Positions 22,538-35,067 are shown, numbered from the stretch's first letter. The stretch: DNA of 64,000 nucleotides from Conchocele bisecta (GCA_029237695.1 CM055265.1:121907078-121971077); one strand, 5' to 3'. Numbers and translations: made by a program. Notes: generated from the sequence alone by a model not told the origin.

Positions 22538-22850
22538 GGTGACAGGGGCCGATCCAGCATTTGGGGGAACGGGGGGGGGTCTAGTTGCGAATGTAACTCT
22601 TGCAATCTACTCCCGTACCGTCCGTAGCTAGCTACTAGCTACGGACGGTACGGGAGTAATTGCAAAAGTTACCGTTCTCAACTAGGGGGCTGTCCTATTT
22701 TCGAGCTCTTCGAAATGCACTTTCCTGTGTTTTACGGCATTTAAATTCGGACTCCAACTGGTGGGAAACTGTTATCTATGTGAATTCCGTGGCTGAACGG
22801 GGGGGGGGGGTGCAACCACGGACCCCCCCTCCAGATCCGCCCCTGGGTGA
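22538..22850. mobile_element. hAT-like MITE split by family J palindrome
   Basis: The element is 22543-22845. Ends CAGGGGCCGATCCAG and CTCCAGATCCGCCCCTG are inverted repeats bordered inside by G and C runs. GGTGA occurs on both sides (22538-22542 and 22846-22850), a possible 5-bp duplication. The TIR resembles hAT-type CAGGGGCGG ends, though classical hAT duplications are 8 bp. Confidence 0.7.
22581..22685. repeat. Family J palindrome inserted in hAT-like MITE
   Basis: CTAGTTGCGAATGTAACTCT faces AAAAGTTACCGTTCTCAACT, with core ACCGTCCGTAGC/GCTACGGACGGT. It is a diverged copy of 2642-2727 with an enlarged loop. Confidence 0.85.
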
Positions 22851-23236
22851 TTAAACCTGCCCATTGGTGGGCAATTCGCTGTGAAATGTCTGTTTCACTT
22901 TATCACACGTACATTTAAATGCCAGTTGTAGGAATTTGTTTTGGCATTTGGTTTGTGCATGTGTTTCTAGAGACATTCAATACTGGTAATCGATGCGAAT
23001 GGTGGTAATATTGGTACATGTACCAACTGTTGGTTGCTTTCTTGTTGTTGATTCAAAATGTATAAAATTGTATTTGTAATACATGTAAACATATTCTACG
23101 CAAACAAAATTCACAACAATAATGTACATGCACTAACCAAGGAATTGCAAATGAGACACGCCAAGTGAGGTTGTACATGTATTTCCGGACATATCCGTAA
23201 TTTCATTACATACGTTTACAAAATTTACAATATTTA
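22851..23236. other. Unassigned DNA
   Basis: No supported feature; family O words begin near 23195. Confidence 0.4.
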
Positions 23237-23538
23237 TTATAGGAATGAATGGCCTTTTTGTGGAATTTATCGGGGTATAAACTTGGAAAAGTCAAGTTTA
23301 TATCCCCGATAAATTCCACGAAAAGGCCATTTATTCCTTATAATTCCAGCATTTGAAATAAATTCATGAAGAAAATGTGTTTATTTTCCGTTTTCTTAAG
23401 AATTATTTTAACTGCGCCTCACGGTTACGGAAAGTATTTCGGCATTGAAGTTTACTGGGATATAAATTTTGGACAGAGACTTGCTACGGACCAATCAAAT
23501 GTTAGGGAATTGTGTAAATATGTTTGTGCTGGAATTAT
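23237..23538 (-). mobile_element. Family B MITE, shortened hairpin
   Basis: Starts TTATAGGAATGAATGGCC and ends TTTGTGCTGGAATTAT. The fold-back is reduced to AAACTTGGAAAAGTCAAGTT. The interior 60-codon open frame (23366-23548) is just MITE sequence. Confidence 0.85.
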
Positions 23539-24373
23539 TCATCAATAAAAGTTCACAGTTAAAGTTGACAACATTTTCAGAGTACATGTACATTCCGCAT
23601 GTACTCTGATAATTTTGTCAACTTTTGAATTTATTCATGAAAATTTTGTAAATTTTGTAAACGTATTTCATGAAATTACGCAGTTGTCCGAAGGTACAAT
23701 CACACCGTGTGCCTCATATGTGCCTTAATACGTGTGTAACCAGTGTAGCTTCTCTCCAGCTTGAGCATACGCGCAGTCTGATAAATTACAAGCAATGGTC
23801 GCTATACAATTAACCTTAAAATAGTTCTCACGTATATCTCTGAATAAAAAAGTTCGAAACGACGACTGAATGTATAATTACGCGAATGTATTATCTTGAT
23901 ATATATTGGTCTAGAACGATCTAAGGTATCGGTTTCCGGCTTTTGGCCAGTGTACATTTGCATACCCACGGCCAGATAATTTGCCATTTGAATAAGAACA
24001 AGTGATAAACGTCTACGCCTAATTAGCTTAGCGAAGGAAACCGAGGTCTGCCGAATCGATTCCCCTGGTAACAGGATGCGGTACGCTTCGGTGAAATTGT
24101 CCATCCAAATGTAGCTAACGCCATTGACAGATGGTGACAAAGGTTACAATTAACCTCATGAATGCGGCAGTTGGCGCTGTTAGCGCAAATGGATATCCGG
24201 CTAGCTTGTGCCCGTATGTATGATAATATTCCTTATATACACCACATTCAATACGTATGCAAAACAACCGTTAAGGTTTTCCAGAATTATTCATTTGAAT
24301 GATGTTGCGGTCTGGGCAATGTACGGATTTTTACTGCTTATAAATACCCGATACCGTATGCTACGGACGGTAC
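23539..24373. other. Family O fragment, then unassigned DNA
   Basis: AGAGTACATGTACATTCCGC and TATTTCATGAAAT words to about 23690 belong to family O. From 23700 on nothing is recognised. A 112-codon minus-strand frame (24140-23802) has ordinary composition, but no domain, splice context or codon signal that I can support. Confidence 0.4.
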
Positions 24374-24553
24374 TGGGACACGTTTCACTAAACGTCGCAG
24401 GACTAAAATGTTCGTAAGTGCAAATTCATATGATCAATAAATGTAAATCAAATAATTGTTTACAAGAAAACATTGTTACTGTGACATTTACACACTATCA
24501 TTATTTGCACTTACGAACATTTTACTCGTACGAAGTTTAGTGAAACGGCCCTC
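24374..24553. mobile_element. Family A MITE, arm-deleted copy
   Basis: Left end ACACGTTTCACTAAACGTCG, right end TACGAAGTTTAGTGAAACGG. The central GATTTACATTTATTGAGCAT hairpin is shortened, so the copy is 180 bp instead of about 240. Confidence 0.85.
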
Positions 24554-25926
24554 TGAAGTGCTTTGCAGAGTTATGTGTTCGCCATTCAATACACACCACA
24601 GCTGCTGAATGGAATATTGACGTTTAATAATACACTTATACATGTTCACGTATTGCCGTTCTGTTCTATTTCATTCACTCTTTCACTCATCAAATACGTT
24701 TCCAGAAGTTGCACATACTCTATGATGGTTGTTATATGATACCAACATACATTTAGTTCCAAATGAAAAGCGGAACGGCTTAGTTGTTACATGTGTATTT
24801 CTCAATTATTGAACATAACTAAATTACATATTCTTTTCGAATGAAATGGCGCATAATGGAGACGTTCAGCGTAATCGGCCTAATTGGAGTCTGCTTGAGG
24901 CACTATGCGTGTGGTTTGTCTTTCAAATGTCGTCACCTCAATGTGATCACAAGACGATCACGTAGATAATTAGCAGCCCACGGTAAATGTGGAAATTACT
25001 GATTAAGTCAACGTTGCCAATTAAGACTGGACATGATGATGATAATTATGTTAGTAGGGTGATAATGTTCCTACCTTTTTTTATTGTTGATTTGTCAACT
25101 TCAACCATTTGAGAACAAAATTAGTTTGGATGCTATCAGGATCAGGAAATCGAAGATGGCCGCCTTATGCCATCTTGAAAAACTGAAAATACAATACTTT
25201 TGAGACCTCGTATAAGTACAATGACAAACCGTGTGATTTCTCATTAATTTAGCATTCTATATTGGCTTTAAGGGGTATTTTGCAACTTTAGAGGTTATCA
25301 CGACTGCCGAATTTCAAGATGGCAACCATATATAACGTATTACACATTGTTTTAAAACAATGTGTATTAAATGTGCTTCCCTTCGGAGGTTATTGGAAGG
25401 TATTAACGTATCATATATTGTGCAATACACGTTGTTGAGTATGTTGATATGCTCGGCAACCCCGCAAAAATGTTGCCTTTCATTTAGTCCAAAATGGTTA
25501 CTGTTTTGTATATGCCATATTGAAAAGAAAAGTGACAATGTTTTAAAGTGATCGAAGTTGGTAATATATATTTAGTCAAATTTGGAGGTTGTTATCACTG
25601 GTACACCAAGTCATTATAGTACAAGCGGAATTGAACGGTCTTTGTTTGTTCAATGACTACTTGAATGACAATTTGATGTTTTCCCTGTTATCATAACATA
25701 GGAGTCAAAGCTGTCCGGTATATTCCTATCTTGAAATGCATAACACTCAGTACTTTTAAACATGATAATCTGCTGAATGTGTGGCTACTAACCAATTATT
25801 TCTAATCAAATATTTATATATGATTTATATGCATGTCTATTATCACACATAATATAATATATGAGCCACATTCAGTGAGTGTGTGTGGGATAGTGTGCAT
25901 GCTATCGTCACTTTGTCAGTGCGTCG

Positions 25927-26950
25927 GTGCTAGAAGCTAGCTATCATAACGATTTTAACTATTTGGGAACAGTTTTTAATTATACTGGTAACTTTAATTT
26001 AAACCAAGAAACACTATCAGGAAAAGGACTAAAGGCCTTGAATGCCCTTTTGGCTAACACTCGCGATTTTGTTTTGAAACCGAAAATGGTGTGCCAGTTG
26101 TTTGATGCTTTTGTGGGCTCAACCATAAATTACGCTAGTGAAATATGTTTTTTTTTTCTAAATCAAAGGAATTTGAACGAATTCATTTAAATCTTTGCTA
26201 AGTGTGAAGACATCAACATGCAATATGGCTGTTTATTGTGAACTGGGTAGATACACGCTTTACATAAACAGACATTATCGCATAATAAAGTATTGGTCCA
26301 GAGTCGTAAATTCTAACAATATTATTGTGCAACACCTATATAATTCCATGAAACAAGATTGTAATATAGGAACCATAAATTGGGCTTCTAAAGTCGAAGA
26401 CTTGTTGGAACGGTATGGATTTGGCTATGTCTGGAATAATACTGAAAATGTTGAATGGAAGCCATTTTGTATGCAATTCAAGCAGAGGTTGATTGATGAA
26501 TTTACTCAGTCTTGGACGGCAAGTATAGGCAATAGTGAAAATTTGTGTACATATTGTTTGTTTAAGTGCTCATTTGGATACGAGCTATATTTGGATAAAC
26601 TATCTAGAACTTACAGGCATACACTTACACGGTTAAGGCTTTCATCGCACCAATTGAGTATTGAATCTGGTCGATATGGTAACAATAGAACTGAACGTAA
26701 TCAACGATACTGTACATTTTGTGACATGCTAGACTTAGAAGACGAGTACCATTTTATCCTTGTATGCCCGATGTATAATGATCTACGTTGTAGTTTTTTA
26801 AAAAGATTCTACTATGTTCGACCAAGCATGTTCAAGTTTATAGAATTAATGGAATGTCAGCAATATAGAGTTCTGTTAAATCTGGGCAAGTTCATCTATC
26901 AAGCTCTTCAAATTCGTCAATCAAGAATTGTGGCTATAGTCGGCCAATGA
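25927..26950 (+). pseudogene. Non-LTR retrotransposon C-terminal fragment
   Basis: A post-RT segment reads NYLGTVFNYTGNFNLN (about 25955), KALNALLAN and STINYASEICF. After a frame change near 26160 comes a 251-codon frame with INWASKVEDLLERYGFGYVW (about 26380) and a C-terminal zinc-knuckle-like stretch CTFCDMLDLEDEYHF..CP (about 26710-26770). This wording is common in the ORF2 tail of invertebrate LINEs. The catalytic RT domain and endonuclease are missing. No promoter or host-gene context is visible. The clade cannot be assigned by eye. Confidence 0.85.
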
Positions 26951-27246
26951 TTTGTTTTCATTTGCACCACCTTTATATTAAACGTCCTTGTAACAGTCCA
27001 ACAAGTATATATTGTCACTGTATACATGTATTTGTTTTGGTTGAGATGTCTTTTTTTACCCCTTTTAACTGTATTATGAACATGTGGTACATGTAATAAC
27101 AATGACAACAATTCCAAATCAAATGGCGTTTGTGCCTCCCATGCGAATCTTCCAGGCAAAATGAATCGGATGGAGTATTGCAATATGTGCTCTCGAAAAA
27201 GCAACGAATTATAATTTGTAGTGAGACTTGTTGAGAAAATATATAT

Positions 27247-27430
27247 TAACCCTTACTACGCTGAATATGATCTTGTCATCTGCTGTTATTTTTCTGTTAT
27301 GTTTTTTTCTGTTTTTGTTCTTTTATCAAGCCTAACATAGCAGTCTTGGCTGCACACGAGAAACATCTGCATTGGAGATTGTTCTCGTGTGCTGCCAAAA
27401 TATGTTTCCATAAAACATGATAAATAAATA
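27247..27430. repeat. Fragment resembling the TTAA MITE at 47871
   Basis: TTAACCCTTACTACGCTGAA then GTCATCTGCTGTTATTTTT parallels TTAACCCTTAGACCGCTACA then GTCGTCTGCTGTTGCTTTTA at 47871. A local hairpin (GCACACGAGAA/TTCTCGTGTGC) lies inside. No right-hand TTAA end was found. Confidence 0.5.
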
Positions 27431-28326
27431 TGATTATGATAAAAGAAAGCAGAAGTCATGTTCCTGCTCTGTGGGGATTAAGACTATTATTAGAGAAGAT
27501 AAGCCTTAAAAGTTACATATATTTGTTTATCTTTAGTACGTATACTGCTCTACAAAATTTGCAATTGTTCTGACACAGTATGGATACATGTGTTCTGATA
27601 CTGTACTCTACAACCGGGAATGTCAATAGTACCTCTGTGTATGAGTAATATCTATGTATTTAATGGTTGGAGTTGTCTCCAATTCTCGTGTAGACAGCCT
27701 GTCTGCTAGTTCAAGCCGGTTGGCTGCACAAGTGCGACGATACAAAGCCAAGCATCGCTCACGACATATACATTCGAGTGAAAATGTATATATGAAAGTA
27801 AAACTGTTGACATGTCCTTGTGTACACGCAGGTAGAACACAATAATTTAAACCTACCATCATAACACACTGTATTTCAACTAAATAATGTTTTGTTAAGG
27901 TAGGTCTCGACTCATATAGCTTGCTGGCACTCGACTTGGCATCGCTTACTTAGCTATAAACGGTTGCCTATTTTTAATGAAAAGTAACCATAGATTGGCT
28001 GGGATGGTGTTATGATGAGCCATGTGCCAGACTCGCCCTATCTGTCCGGGCCTGTTTTTCCTACAATATTCTTCTTAGTTTGAGATTAGTTACGCTAAAT
28101 ATTGATCATATGGTAACTGCTTGTGTGTGTTAGGGGGGTGCTTTTGGCTCGATGAATCCGTGTGTCTTTTTGTGGCATGCGGGTTCCTGCGAGCGAAAAC
28201 CATATCCTGCCCTATATATGCAGCAATACATTTAATGGTATCGTATCTGCACTTGTTTGATATTTGTGATATAACTTTTGTATGTAACTAGGAACATGTC
28301 ATGTTCACGTTACGAAAACAAAATAA

Positions 28327-28357
28327 TCTTGAATCTTGAATCTTGAATCTTGAATCA
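28327..28357 (+). repeat. CTTGAAT heptamer tail
   Basis: Four tandem copies of CTTGAAT following AAAACAAAATAAT. Short tandem tails like this mark the 3' end of many non-LTR elements, so it may be the tail of the LINE fragment upstream. Confidence 0.7.
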
Positions 28358-29040
28358 TAACCAGCAACATGCTTCTTTTTGATGTATGTGAGTTATCTGC
28401 GAGCAATATCTATAATCGAGCAAGCAAGCAACACCCAGCAGCACGGTCGATCAGCGATGTGTTGATGGACAATTGACTGATACTTATTAGAAGAAGTAAG
28501 ACTAACATGCAACACATCTTGTACTTTCATTAACTTACTGGAACTCATGTAGTAACCTTCGAAAGCATAACATAACACTAGTAGTAATTTGTATGCCTTT
28601 AAATATTGATTAATGCCACCATTTTGGAGGAATGATTTGCCTACGATTTGATAAGAAAAGTGTACTTCTGCGTTAACTAGTCATAATAGCCCTATAGTAG
28701 AGTACTGTATGATTTTTAATACAGCTGATAGTGGTCATCTTACATTTTGTTAGCCATGGAAGGCCAGCATCATAATATGGTTCACATTGCTAACCCTAAC
28801 ATTAAACAATAAGAATTCCTGTGGTTTCTCCAATCATGTATCGTTTAGAACAGCCACACAAGTTGATTCTCCATCTTATCTGACCTAGGATGTATTGCAG
28901 TTTATGCTTCTTTCAAGATGGCATACATTTGCAATTTTGGATTTAAAACTAAGTATAATATACCACCAACCAATAACACATTTGTTGTGTAATTGTAACT
29001 TATATTGCCACATATATAATACATTTGGGATTTTAAAAAA
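28358..29040. other. Unassigned DNA inside the candidate element
   Basis: No recognised feature. CAAGATGG words recur at 29040-29220, near the right inverted end. Confidence 0.4.
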
Positions 29041-29683
29041 CGGCGGCCATCTTGGATTTCAAGGCATTGCTAATCTCCAAATTATCAAACTGTTTTTACA
29101 GCAGATATGGACATCGAAAATGTGTGAAATACTCATGACTTTGTACTTTTAGCCTATATGCCATCTTGGAAATGTTGTATTTTGTCCATTCAAGATGGAA
29201 TATGGTGGCCATCTTGGATTTCAAAACCCTGATTTGTGTTTATTGCTTATCGCATTGCGGAGATAATGCATTTTATATACTTCAAAATCATGGCGTTTTC
29301 CCATCATTTTTGAAAAATGCGCAGAAGCTATTTTTTTCCTAAAAGGGTTCAAGTTGACAAATCAACAATAAAAAAAGATATGAACATAATCGTCACGGAA
29401 TCATCGGAAATGACCCTACTCTGTGTGTATTCAGATAAAGATTAACGCTTTGAGCCATATTGCCCTGACGCAATACACATGTAACAACACACACTTATGG
29501 ATGACAAAGACAGCAGCCGGTGTATAAACCGTAACTTTAAGAATGCAGCTACTATGTATTGTATTCGATGCAGCTATGCCACTGTCGAACATTGATCATA
29601 GCCCATGGATACATTAGGAAGGTCCATACATGTATTACATACTATAATCCAGACTATATGTATACTACATTACATATAGGCAT

Positions 29684-30077
29684 CAAGGTGTATGCTCACG
29701 TGGTACTAACAACAACAAGTACCGATTCAAATTAAGTATTATTTTATAGTGTCCTTATTACGTCACGGATTTTGATGAAATATGGCGCATCAAACGCGTC
29801 TTGTTAAGCTGCATTTGGTGGTCTCTGTATTTTAGCCCAAACTTCTGTCATTTTTGCGAAAAATCGATTTCCGTGTCTCCGACACGGAAATCGATTCTTC
29901 GCAAAAACGACATAAGTCTGTGCCAAACTCCATAGACCACCAAATGCAGCTCATGAAGACGCGTTTGCTGCACCATATTTCATCAAAATCCGTTGCATAT
30001 TAAGGAAAATATCAAATAATACGTACTTTGGAGTGGGCGACGTTGTTGTTGTTGTAACCACGTGATCATGCACCTTG
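29684..30077. mobile_element. Family D MITE copy 3, 5-bp duplication GGCAT
   Basis: Starts CAAGGTGTATGCTCACGTGG and ends GATCATGCACCTTG. GGCAT lies at 29679-29683 and 30078-30082. The internal fold-back is long (CGATTTCCGTGTC/GACACGGAAATCG). Confidence 0.92.
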
Positions 30078-30256
30078 GGCATTGGGACTTTGTATTTTTA
30101 ATGATTCTACAGTGGAACCTCTCTAAACCGAACAACGTTGCGACATAGATGTGTTAAATTATGACCGATTTCACTGTCAAATATCGCTGATGTTTATCGG
30201 TGTGTATGATTGCAATGCACACAGGCATGTGTGTCAGTGTTCTTATATCGCAATTA

Positions 30257-30330
30257 CAGTGCAATATCTCTAAACAGGACACCATGGGGGACCTCCCAAA
30301 TGTTGCGGTTTAGAGATGTCCCACTGTATA
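30257..30330. mobile_element. TA-flanked short fold-back (pogo-like MITE)
   Basis: TACAGTGCAATATCTCTAAA faces GTTTAGAGATGTCCCACTGT, followed by TA. A single end is present at about 30111. Confidence 0.7.
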
Positions 30331-30634
30331 ACGTTCTATGTACCGATATACCATGTAATATTTCTGATTGGAAGGGTTATAATAGTTATTGCTAAGGGTT
30401 ATACATAATAGAGGATGAAGGAGTCTCTACAGTTGAAGCGATGGACAAACAGCCTTGGGAATGCCAAAAGGTTTTGTCAGGGTCGGCAGCAAAACTCGTC
30501 GGTGCTTCCCATACCACCAGATTTGCTACATAACAGCCTTGCGTGTAAATGCAGAATGTTTCGAATAGATTACATGGATATCTGCAAAGCTTTCTATATT
30601 CTACTTCTTCTTCGTCTCCTTCGTCACCATTCCA

Positions 30635-30831
30635 GGGGCCCGTTTCACTAAATTGTTGGTAAGTGCAACTTTAGGATCATTTCCGAATTTCTATTGATGG
30701 ATTTACATGTATTCAGCATGCTCAATAAATATAAATCCCATAATTGTTTACAAGAAAACTGTATTATTGTGAAATTATAATTTTGCACTTACGAACATTT
30801 TAGTCATACGAAGTTTAGTGAAACGGTCCCC
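30635..30831. mobile_element. Family A MITE copy
   Basis: GGGGCCCGTTTCACTAAATT to TACGAAGTTTAGTGAAACGG. The left arm lacks ACGACTAAAATGTTC and the central palindrome is shortened. Confidence 0.85.
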
Positions 30832-31473
30832 AGTCTACATGACATAGACGTTTTAAAAAACTGTTTGACTTTTGTATTTTTTTGTTGGAATAAAATGGAA
30901 TAAGAGGGCAATGTATCGATAATTTGAACACATATTATTAATGATTATCATTATATACACGTATAAATTGTACGGATCCACTTATTTCTAATGTGATATT
31001 TTTTCATCGTTTAAATTTAAATTTAACATTTCCGATTAGAGCATTGTCATGCCAGCTTAGACATACATGTAACACTGTTTGTTGCACGCGTGACGTCACC
31101 AGGATAGCTTATTATTGGCGTGCTGTTACGACCAACAAACACAAATTGTGCGTTGTATACTTACTTTCACCGCATGTAAATCGTTGGTCACGAAATGGTC
31201 ACTATGATGATTGCCAACTGAACACATTCAGCGCGTGTCTACAATGTATCATACTTGTTTGTGCCGACTTCAATGAGGACTAGTTTTCTCGTGACACAAC
31301 ATGTTTCAGAATGTATGTACATTTTATAAATTTGCTTTTCTATGTATGTTAACTACTGGATAATTAAAAATTAACTTAGTATACAGTTTATATTAATATA
31401 GTAGATTAATATTAGGTTTACTATTATAGTGACCCTAAATATTACATTTATATAGAGATTGGACCTAATACGT
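30832..31473. other. Unassigned AT-rich DNA
   Basis: No supported feature. A 96-codon frame at 30993-31283 has no recognisable domain. Confidence 0.45.
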
Positions 31474-31980
31474 TTAAAGGTACATGCCCACTCAGTAGGC
31501 ACAAACTGTTCTGTATATCAGAGACATCATCTGAGACATTTTCTGGCAATCTAATAATTCATTCACCATTACCTTCGTATTGATTGCCATTATTATACAT
31601 TTTATATATGACGTAAATTTCCACACACATATCAGGGGCGATAACCGTGTTTCCATAACATGTTAACGGAAATTACTATTTATTCTCTGTATTTATTTTT
31701 GATGTGCAATAACCATACTTTATAATATGTGGACAAAATTATTTTGTTCAGCTGACGCATTTAATTAGTATAAATAATTAAAAATTATCATGCCTCATTT
31801 GCATATGAAAATAGCCCGATACTACGGGGAGTCACTATCAGTAAATACTTATTACTAAATGATTATATCTGTATAGCGGGCACTCGTAATTTTCAGAACT
31901 GGTGGAAATTGACACAATTATACACTTATTTAAATCCTATAGAGAACATGCTGTGCCTACTGAGTGGGCAGTACCTTTAA
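31474..31980. mobile_element. Family E MITE copy 3, TTAA-flanked
   Basis: TTAA at 31474-31477 and 31977-31980 borders AGGTACATGCCCACTCAGTA and TGCCTACTGAGTGGGCAGTA, then CCT. This is a full-length, about 500-bp example of the family. Confidence 0.92.
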
Positions 31981-32780
31981 TTGTTGAAACACAACAGTTA
32001 CTGGCATATTATAGACCGAACATACATTAGTTTGGACTGCAAACAGCGCATTGCAGACGCGCACGCATATTTGAAACTCCACTGGCCCTACTATCAATAT
32101 ACCCGTTGTTATGACGGATCACGCAACTGTAGGCCGTTGCTCCGTTTGTCTGGGAGTCTTAACTGGCTTAGTATTATGTTCCTGGAATTAATTTCCGCAA
32201 GGAAGATCAGACACCAGTATCTTGCCGGGTTAAGAGAGGATTTCGAGTGACATAATCACTATATACACTGTACATGTAGGAGTACATGAGGCAATACTAG
32301 TAATACGTTACACGCTATTTGTACCTAACATAACAAAGTGGGGCAGATGGCGTTTTATAGTAATATAGCCTCAGATGTTTCAGTGAATCCATGCAGCCCG
32401 AGCAGGGCATACACTGTTTCATGTACAATGGAACATTTTCACTGTAAATCAGGCATTTGATCATTCAAATGTGTGCTATGCGATTACGAACTGACATTAT
32501 CATTCGAGATAAATGACCAAGAAACTCATCAAAAGTAACATCACAGGTGTTTCTGTATCATACTTCCCTGTTATATGTTACTATATAGCTTCTATTGGGG
32601 CTACCCATACCGAACACAATTTATTGACCCGCATCGAGTTCACACTTTCACCTGTCCCATCCCATATCGACCGCGGGAGACTTCCTCTTTGCTTCGGACG
32701 GCTTACGTGGAGGTAGCTTTTTTGTTACACCAATTCGTTTGCCTGTTTTATACGTAGTTAATAACTTCTGTAATAGAGTG
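31981..32780. other. Unassigned DNA upstream of the DIRS relic
   Basis: About 0.8 kb without a recognised feature. An 89-codon frame at 31981-32250 begins right after the TTAA of family E and has no known domain. CAATGGAACATTTTCACTGT near 32427 resembles TA-MITE ends. Confidence 0.4.
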
Positions 32781-33123
32781 TGTGCTATTCATTTCTATAG
32801 TTGCTAGTCTGACATTATTTCGAGTTTTTCTTAGCGTGGCCACTTCGCGGTGTTCCTATTATCGGACGTTCCGATTTTCGACACAATTTTTTGTTAAATT
32901 TTGTTTCGTTCGGTATGTTGAAGCGTTTTTCTGTCTCGCATTCACTATAGGCAAGGGGACGCCTAAGCACAGTTCGGGTCAGAAAAAATTGGGTTGTGGC
33001 CGCAAGGCGTGAACTTGTGATTCTCATGAGATAATTTGTTTCCGTTGTTGTCAGAGACAAAACGGTTGCTCTAAGAAGCCGTGCTATGTCTCAGCCCTAT
33101 GGGGCCCCAAAACGTGGAATCAG

Positions 33124-35067
33124 GTGCTGGCCACTGGGTCCTATCAGGACAAGAAACAGTCAGTGATCGGCAATATTCAGAACCTAAGGACTGTTTCTGA
33201 CTCTACGCCAAGTCCGAGTCACAATAGTGACCGGTATTGTCTATGGGTGCCGCTTATGGCTGCGGCATCCAACGTCACTAGTTCTGCTCTGTGTTATTCG
33301 CTACCCACTGAGCAAGAACAACGGACACCGGACACCGGACACCGGGACACCGGACACCGGGACACCGGACACCGGACACCGGAAACCGGATACCGGATAC
33401 CGGACACCGGACACCGGTCACCGGACACCGGACACCGGACACCGGGCAAGGCAGTTAGTATCACGAGGATAGGCGATGTGGGAATAGTACACGCCAATCC
33501 AGTTGAGTGCGCCTCGGTGGAATGCAAACGTATTACACCGGACACCGGACATTGACACCGGACGCCGGACACCGGACACCGGTCGTGTCAGTTATAGCCA
33601 CTGATATCGGCGACGCTGGTCTTGACCACGCCGGTTCAGCGGACTATCAGTTCCGGGATATGGATAAACAACAGGGTATCGGTACAAGACATAGGCATAC
33701 CGACTCACTGTATTCGTTCAGCGGTGAGTCTGATGACGTCAGACAGGGGAGCATAGACACCGATCCGGGTCTAGTAGGAAGAGAGCTAGGTCTAGATCTA
33801 GTTCCTACTTCGTCTTCCAGTAGCTCGTCTACCAGCCCTCGGGCTTATAGATCCAGGAAACACATACGACATTCCAGGTCGCGTCAAAGGCACGATCAAA
33901 AACGTCGTCATAGGCATAGCAGACCTAGATTACGGTCACGATCAGATGATAGGTCATCGTCAAGGTTTTGTTATCCTAAATCTCTAAGATGATGGAAAAT
34001 TTCACGTGAAAAATCGCACCAGGCATGTCCGAGGAAAGGGAAACGTTACCTATCCTCCGATGACATCAGGTGGGGAAGATGGGATTCACACTCTTTCAGT
34101 CATCCCGTGATAGGTGGCTCGGAACTAGACTCAGCAGCCAGTGACCCTTCTTATCCGGAGATAGCTTCGGTATACCTGTACCTGCCTCAGGATAGTTGTC
34201 CTCCTCAACCTGCACCGGTGCCGAGGCTAAGTCTCTGTGGGAAGCAGACTCGGTTACGGCTCCCAAGGAGATGCATAGACTGCCTCAGTCCCCCACAGTA
34301 GGAGCTCTGTTAGAGGACTTGAACATGGCACAGGGATTTGACCCCAAAACAGTTGGATCTCTTACGCCCAAGACATTACTGGCACATCAAGGGTTCAAGT
34401 ATTATGTTCCGCATACAGAAGCTTGACCCCTGAAGTATCCGGCCTTGGACGAGGATGCTCAGAGGATAGGACTAGCCAAGGATTCGTTCCCCAAGGCACC
34501 AAACGCACTGTTGGAGTCCTTGGATGCGCGGGCGAGGTCTCTTATAGCCATGGCTTCTCACATGGACTTGTTTTTGGGCGTGGCCAGAGCGGCCATTGAG
34601 GCGGGTGACGCCAGAACAGTGGAGTCACTGCTTCAGTCGTCTGCCAGAGCTACGCAGTATGTCATGGCTACGGCTCTGACTATGTCGACAGACATCGTTC
34701 TGTCGAAGAGGGACGCCACGTTAGCGACGTCGTCCATTCTTCCGGGACAGGGAAGGCATATGTTATCATGTGGCTACTGCTGACGTTGCAGAAAGACTAT
34801 CCGTCGCTTCTTCAGCCAAGCAGTTCGCTTCTAAGAAGCACAACTCGGGCAGGAAAGGGGGACGGACATAAGCCAGCAGCTTCAGCATCCCCTTCTCCTA
34901 ACCCAGCCAGTAAGGGAACGGGTAGCTTCAAGCAATCCTTACCACCTATGCCACTCCAACAGGGTCGGGCTCCCAGAGGTAGCGCTACACGCGGCAGAGG
35001 CAGGGGTATGGGTTTCTCCAACCTCGAGAGAGAGTATCCTACTTCCTTCCAAAATGGAAGGAAATAA
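33124..35067 (+). pseudogene. DIRS Gag-like region, broken
   Basis: Several frames must be joined, so this is a pseudogene. It holds a heptamer minisatellite stretch (33321-33445), a Ser/Arg-rich basic segment (about 33780-33980, SRKHIRHSRSRQRHDQKRR type), and a helical segment (about 34445-34740) with KAPNALLESLDARARSLIAM and ARTVESLLQSSARATQYVM. A Pro/Gly/Arg-rich tail follows (about 34860-35060). In DIRS elements the first ORF is a nucleocapsid-like protein that packages element RNA. The TGA after HTEA at about 34424 is one of several breaks. The Gag call rests on position and composition more than on motifs. Confidence 0.7.
33321..33445 (+). repeat. GGACACC heptamer minisatellite in gag
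   Basis: About 17 tandem copies of GGACACC with variants (GGAAACC, GGATACC); a second cluster lies at 33536-33585. Because 7 and 3 share no factor, all three + frames read the same cyclic heptapeptide (D-T-G-H-R-T-P), which keeps several frames open. Confidence 0.92.

Larger units (their letters stand above)
25063..29415. mobile_element. Candidate 4.35-kb element with inverted ends
   Basis: The left end AGTAGGGTGATAATGTTCCT leads into a T-run and TTATTGTTGATTTGTCAACT at about 25080-25110. The reverse complement of 29341-29415 has the same order with one extra stretch of about 20 bp. Just inside both ends lie AAGATGGCC and CCATCTTGAA motifs. The interior holds a LINE fragment. It could be one DNA element carrying a nested LINE, or two inverted solo copies. 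Confidence 0.45.

Noticed and set aside
23802..24140. 112-codon minus-strand frame of ordinary amino-acid composition
   Set aside because: No recognisable motif, no flanking exon or promoter evidence, and a length within chance expectation for 64 kb. A transcript match would change this.
33294..33572. Minus-strand frame with a Cys-Pro-Val-Ser repeat
   Set aside because: Antisense reading of the GGACACC heptamer array inside the DIRS gag region.
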